This document shows positions 59,215-64,000 of a stretch of 64,000 bases of DNA, in pieces. The translations under genes and the position numbers were made by a program. Positions within the stretch are counted from its first letter, which is position 1; each line of letters opens with the position of its first letter. The notes beneath the pieces are model-generated. The model was not told the origin of the DNA, did no database searches, and was given only the letters and a program-made list of their open reading frames with translations. Source of the stretch: Branchiostoma floridae. Lineage: Eukaryota > Chordata > Leptocardii > Amphioxiformes > Branchiostomatidae. The stretch is taken from assembly GCF_000003815.2 (NCBI RefSeq), contig NC_049981.1, positions 15,179,514 through 15,243,513 of the forward strand, read 5' to 3'.

Positions 59215-61187
59215 AAACGCTTCTCGCGAGTCAGGTGGATGGAATTTCATCCGAGTTTTACAGCTGCTTTAGACCTGATTGCCGGCCTTTCTACCAAGAT
59301 TGCGTTATATGTGTCATAGAGGAATATCGTGTAATCTCGATATGATCCATTTTTGTGGGATTTTATAACTATTATGTCTCGTTTTCTGACCATATTTGTT
59401 ACACAGTGAAATTGGCAAAATGGTGGTGCCATTATGAGCTAAATTTTCGACGAATTTGAATATCGGGGCAAATGCATTACGCCTTCGATTCTTTTGTCAA
59501 TGACTAGTGCGCCAGAATTGTTGAATCTTCTACTATACCTCTTCTGAAAATCTTGTTGGTTTGAAATCTGGGAAGGTTTGTAATTCCATGTTTACTGAGG
59601 TCACCTTTTCGACTGTTTTAAATCCAAACGTTGCAAGTCGTTGGTTTGGTTGATTCGAGTGCAATCGACTTTTAACACAAGTATCGGCACCAATATATCT
59701 CTCCAGTGTTTTCAAAGGATGCCTAAAGAAAAACTACACATGAAGACGGAGTGAATTAGCAAATGGAGTCTTAGTTTTACGGTAACTAGTACGTAAATAC
59801 AATGGTGCGGGTCCGGCGTGCGCTCTGTGGAACGGGCGCTGATGCCAGCGCTGAAGCGTTCCTTTTCGGACGCCTCTAATGAGGTGGCCTCGCGCGGTTC
59901 AAATTTAAGCCTTTTTCGCCCTCGAAATTGATAATATGCCATATACCACCTGAAAGAAGAGACTTCGGTGCATTTTACGCACTAGATTTCCTTTCGTTCT
60001 GAAATCTGCTGTGAGGTAAAACGCAGCGGGGAACTTGCGTTAAAATCAACTGATTTCAGATCATATCATCAAACGGGTGGAGGTAAAAGTCGGTTTAAAA
60101 AGTACGTAGGAGTAAAATGGAAACCTTGAAAATTGTAAACGTGATGAAATATTGATTGTACATAGTTGTAAACTCGAGCGACAAGCTTTTTGGTAGGTAG
60201 TCCCGACGCCCGGGGTTCATGGAATGTACAACTGTCTGAAAACGGCGCGCTGTTCGCTACGGCAGTCAGTCAGAAATTTTGAAGTTAGCTTTAGATCACT
60301 TCGGGTTGGTATATTGACCTGAAACTCGGATTTCATAAACTAGGGACAAAATTCCGGTCATAAACTTTAAGATTTACGGAGAGAGGATCTGTCCCGGTTC
60401 AATAATTGCTAAATCGTCAAACCCGGTGCGTTCTATTCTGGAATCAAAATTATGACATGACTTCACTGAATATCGGGGCAAATGCATTACGTCCAAATAA
60501 TCTGTAATAAATCTTATACTTTCAGAAACTAGAAGGTTTGCTCTTTCATAGGCAGGAGATTTCCTGTTGGTTTGACATCTACAACAGGTTCAAAACAACA
60601 GGGAAATTTACGCGAAAGTCACCTAATTTGGGGTCGTATTTGTGACAGGAAAACGGTACACAATCGGTTCAAAAATCTATATGAGCTAAAAAGGAGGCTA
60701 AAATATTGTGAATGACAAGAAATTAAGAAGATACGCAGCTGTATACTCCAGCGACAAGCTTTCTTGTGAGGGGTGTTGACACCCGGAGTCATGGAACGGA
60801 CTACTTTCTCTCGCGGAAGGAAAAGAAAACTGCATAGAACTCTCGGCATGGCGTGGCGGCTGATACTATCAAAGTGCAACACTCTTATACTATATCCACC
60901 CCCCTCCCATAGTGATTAGGCTTTTTATTACAACACGTTGCTGTGAATCAGTAGATGATTTTGACTATTTTGTCAGCTTTTATAACAATGTCATGTATTT
61001 ATGTTAGATTGTCAGCACAAACATTGTACATTGTACATGTAGATTGCAATCAGTTGTGAAAATATTTCAACTTAGTTACTCGTCTTGCAATCTTGAAAGA
61101 AAATGCTTTGTGTTAGCTCACATGAAGTTTTTTTTTTCTTTTTAAATTCATGTTATTTAAACTTTGAAAATTTCATGCAGCATCTAA

Positions 61188-61193
61188 TTTATT
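61188..61193 (-). other. Candidate ADAM10 polyadenylation signal (AATAAA)
   Basis: Minus-strand AATAAA about 1.1 kb after the ADAM10 stop. Position and motif only. Confidence 0.3.
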
Positions 61194-62312
61194 TTGGGAT
61201 AAAAACTACATTTTGTACATCACTAGTGAAAAAGCAGTTCCCACCTGAATTAGCTTTAGCACAGTTGCACCACAGTACTTTACGTACAGGTATTCAAAGA
61301 AAGTTGATATTCAACTGTTGGATTACAGTTTGACCATGTGTCCTTGAGTCTTCATGAAGAACAACTCTGCAAGGCTGCAACAACAGGTTATGCAACCTGA
61401 GTAACCTCCTTGAGCAACCAGATTTTGAGGCATCCTGAGGTTGCCCCATGGGCAGTGCCATGCAAGCATGCTTCAACATCTGCCCAACTTGTAACATAAT
61501 TCAATACTAGAGAGAGTTGTTATTTACATTAATGAAAAGTCTACATTTTGTATGATCAGATGTCAGCTGAAATTACAGTTTGATTTGTTAGATGACTGCA
61601 AGTGGGACCGCATGTGTCCTACATGTAAATGTTAACCCTGGGTACCCAAATTTGGCTGCATAGGCATTTCAAATGCTGTTTAAAATCTCATGGTGACTGC
61701 TTAGCATTTCTGAAATATCTCAAAATCAAAAGGCTTGAAATTATTTTCTTGTCCTTTTCTCAGATTACAAAATACTTAAGACTCAGAAAGATCAACATGA
61801 AGACAGAGGGGAAAGTCTGTACATACAGTTTCTGCAAGTGAATATAGTCAGATCAAGTTTTCTTTCTAGTCCTCTGTTTTCATTGTTTCCTCTTGCTAAT
61901 TTTATGCTTCAAAAAGTATGTGGCCTGATGCAAGTATGTGATAAAAAAGCTCCCAGTCCCACTACAAACTGTCTACAACACACTACTCACTGCAGTCACA
62001 TGAATGTCAAGCAGTGTTTAAAAAGACTGCACTTAGATATACAACAAGTTCATTTTCCAGCAGTCCTACAAATGCTATTTACAGACAAAGGAAATGTCAG
62101 CATGCCTCTTGTCAAATTCAAACTGCCTCTCATGTGGACAAAGTTAAGAAGAAATGAAAGACGGTGAAACTAAGTTCAGTCGTATTAAGACTTAAGTGAA
62201 AGTGAAGGATAATCTCATTTTTGTGTCTCTGAATTAGAGGCTCTCTAAAAATATTTGGAGAAAACTTGGGTTAGAAAAATGCGTCAAGACAGAATGTAGC
62301 CCCACATTTGTA

Positions 62313-64000
62313 TCAGTGGCGCACGTAACGCGGGTTCTGTTGTAGCTCCACGAAGTCGGGGTTGAACGGCGGTGGGTTGGTTCGACCACGCGGCTGCTGT
62401 TCCCCCCTCCTGCCGCCCTGACCTTGGCGCTGACCTTGACCCTGACCTTGGGCGCCCTGCTGGGGGCGTTTCTGCCGACGGAGGCTCATCGGTCGCGGGG
62501 GCGGCTTTTTTGGGTTGCTGCTCGGGGTGTGGACTGCGCAGAGCTTGACGAATCCAACCATGAAGAGGATCAAGCCCAGTCCCATGAGCAGAACTGCCCA
62601 CCAATAGGCCTGACAGGGAGAGACAACAAAGAAAAGTTTATGCCTGATTCTATGCCTATTCAAAACTTCCCAACACTGCTACAAATCTATCCTTAAATTG
62701 TAGACAACTACTTTTCTCATAGATTTGCCAAGTTTTGGACTGTTGCCTCAGACTGGTTTACTGTTATGCTGTATTTATCTTTATAATGTTCTACACTCCA
62801 TTTATCCTAGGGGTAAAAAAAAAGTAGTTTACATAAAAAGTGGGACACCAACACAAACACTGACAGATAAAATCATGTAAGCTCTATACTATAGCCCTAA
62901 CACTGTACACTAACCATTGGATCTAATGATAGTTCACCGCAGAGTACCCGATACCCGGTATCTTTCTTTTTGAAAACATGGTACCTAGGATATAAAGTCA
63001 ATGGACGAGATTATAAGCTTCCTTATTGAAATATTGCAGTTTAATATTGAAGACATTGCAGTTTGAAACCCCCAACTGTCAACTTCATATCCTAAAATAC
63101 CCTCTTTTTAAAAACAACAGATTTACAAATGTCGGTTACGCCATGGATTAACTAGCATTATATCTGCACTTACCGTGACCCACTGTCCAATTGTCCTGTA
63201 CAGCTCCGGATTGAAGATAGCGTTTTTCAGCCTGGCCAGCGGCCCATCAGCGTCCACCTCTCGGCAGGTGAAGAACACGTCGCAGTACCCCTTGAACTTG
63301 TTGCAGGGCGCTCCTGGCTGCATGTTGAGGATGCCACGAGAGGTCAGGTCATCATAGCGGCTCGACCAATCACTGCTGTTGCTACTCTTGCAGGAGTCTG
63401 GGTTTCCTGTAAATTAGTGAACACAAATATTTTAACAATCATTAGCTTTATACATAATTACTTTGCATAAAATACTGAGCCATTCTTTTGAAATATTCTA
63501 ATCCGTATGTAATGTTTGACCTTAAAGCAGATGTTGACTTTGGTTGAGTATTTCTGGCACATTTTGAGGTTTCTACCTCATAATTATTATATTGGGTAGC
63601 TTTTCAACTCAGTTTTCCATCAGAAAATGTTACGAACTTCTGGGCCGATGCTACATCTGCTTTGAGATTTTGAAGATCTTAACAAAAACTTCCTAAACAT
63701 ACTATTAAGTTACATAAGTATGTCATCTTAAAAGATTCTCATTCCTTAACACCAAGGAATTGTTGGATCTCCTTATCAACTACACCCAAAATACATAATG
63801 TGTTTCTTACCAAGTCTCTACCCCTTGAAACCTCCGTCTGTACATAAATTTTGTACCTACATGTCGCTACAGGGAAGTTTATGGCAACAGCCTCAGTTTT
63901 CATCCAAGCAAGAGATACATGTAGGAGAATGCCCCCTCCAAATATTTTGCCACAGACTGATCAGACATACCCTGGGAGCCAGACTCTCGCCAGGCCTGGC
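62313..64000 (-). CDS. ADAM10: ADAM10 (Kuzbanian) metalloprotease, last three exons; 5' part outside the window
   Basis: Exons: 64000-63971 (partial), 63406-63174, 62609-62313, with phase 1 and phase 0 junctions. ADAM10 is the membrane sheddase that cuts Notch and many other surface proteins. The window holds only the end of the Cys-rich region ([20 protein letters not shown], highly typical of ADAM10), the membrane-proximal stalk, one membrane helix ([20 protein letters not shown]) and the cytosolic tail. The tail starts [13 protein letters not shown], the conserved ADAM10 signature, then becomes Gln/Gly/Arg-rich and Pro-rich, probably SH3-binding, unlike the vertebrate end. The catalytic domain lies beyond the right edge. 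Confidence 0.95.
63531..63666. mobile_element. MITE of the AAGCAGATGT family near ADAM10
   Basis: CTTAAAGCAGATGTTGAC and the inverse GCTACATCTGCTTTGAG bound about 136 bp in the ADAM10 intron upstream of the 63406 exon. Confidence 0.6.

Larger units (their letters stand above)
54578..62312. other. Stretch between the tRNA and ADAM10: repeats and probable 3' UTR
   Basis: 55107-55167 is an 18 bp tandem repeat, 55480-56575 a large dispersed element, and 59100-60880 carries short duplicated segments. 56950-58950 and 61000-62300 are AT-rich with no exon. Minus-strand AATAAA at 61193-61188 could end ADAM10, and another near 56977 could end a longer form. Confidence 0.5.

Noticed and set aside
1-64000. 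Prokaryotic features (CRISPR arrays, operons, IS elements)
   Set aside because: Genes are spliced, and repeats are eukaryotic MITEs, SINE-like copies and microsatellites; no regular spacer-repeat array exists.

Overview
The window is animal nuclear DNA. Genes are intron-rich, FN3 and EGF modules sit on phase-1 exons, and the right edge carries the 3' exons of an ADAM10 orthologue. The non-coding DNA is full of short inverted-repeat transposons and CA/TG microsatellites. A TIR protein, large cytosolic FN3 proteins and membrane RING proteins clustered together fit an invertebrate deuterostome with an expanded innate-immune repertoire, most likely amphioxus (Branchiostoma). That assignment is inference, not a database match. 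There is one assembly gap (14015-14188).

Layout. (1) 1.5-5.8 kb, plus strand: two tandem paralogous membrane RING E3 ligases, each with a C-terminal C3HC4 RING ending in an IAP-like hydrophobic tail. (2) 10.5-6.7 kb, minus strand: a five-exon gene encoding six FN3 domains fused to a bacterial-looking TIR domain with a WxxxE motif, then a novel C-terminal region. It has no signal peptide and no membrane segment. (3) 10.5-13.6 kb: the shared intergenic region of a divergent pair, holding a ~150 bp direct duplication with conserved CRE-like and DR1-like sites. (4) 13.6-26.2 kb, plus strand: an eleven-exon gene of about 2737 residues with 23 FN3 domains, a two-helix membrane hairpin and an acidic tail ending in a dileucine endolysosomal sorting signal. 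(5) 29.5-27.0 kb, minus strand: the 3' half of an EGF-repeat single-pass receptor, with a candidate 5' exon at 48.0 kb. (6) 30-62 kb: mostly repeats, with one good tRNA-Lys(CUU) gene at 54.5 kb. (7) 64.0-62.3 kb, minus strand: the last three exons of ADAM10, continuing beyond the window.

How they may work together (inference): the FN3-TIR protein and the FN3 membrane protein are divergent neighbours built from similar FN3 modules, and both FN3 arrays are predicted cytosolic. They could form a receptor/effector pair in which a membrane-anchored FN3 scaffold gathers a soluble TIR NAD+ hydrolase, with the adjacent RING ligases as possible regulators. Exon joins were derived by hand from splice signals and reading phase; all joined frames stay open.
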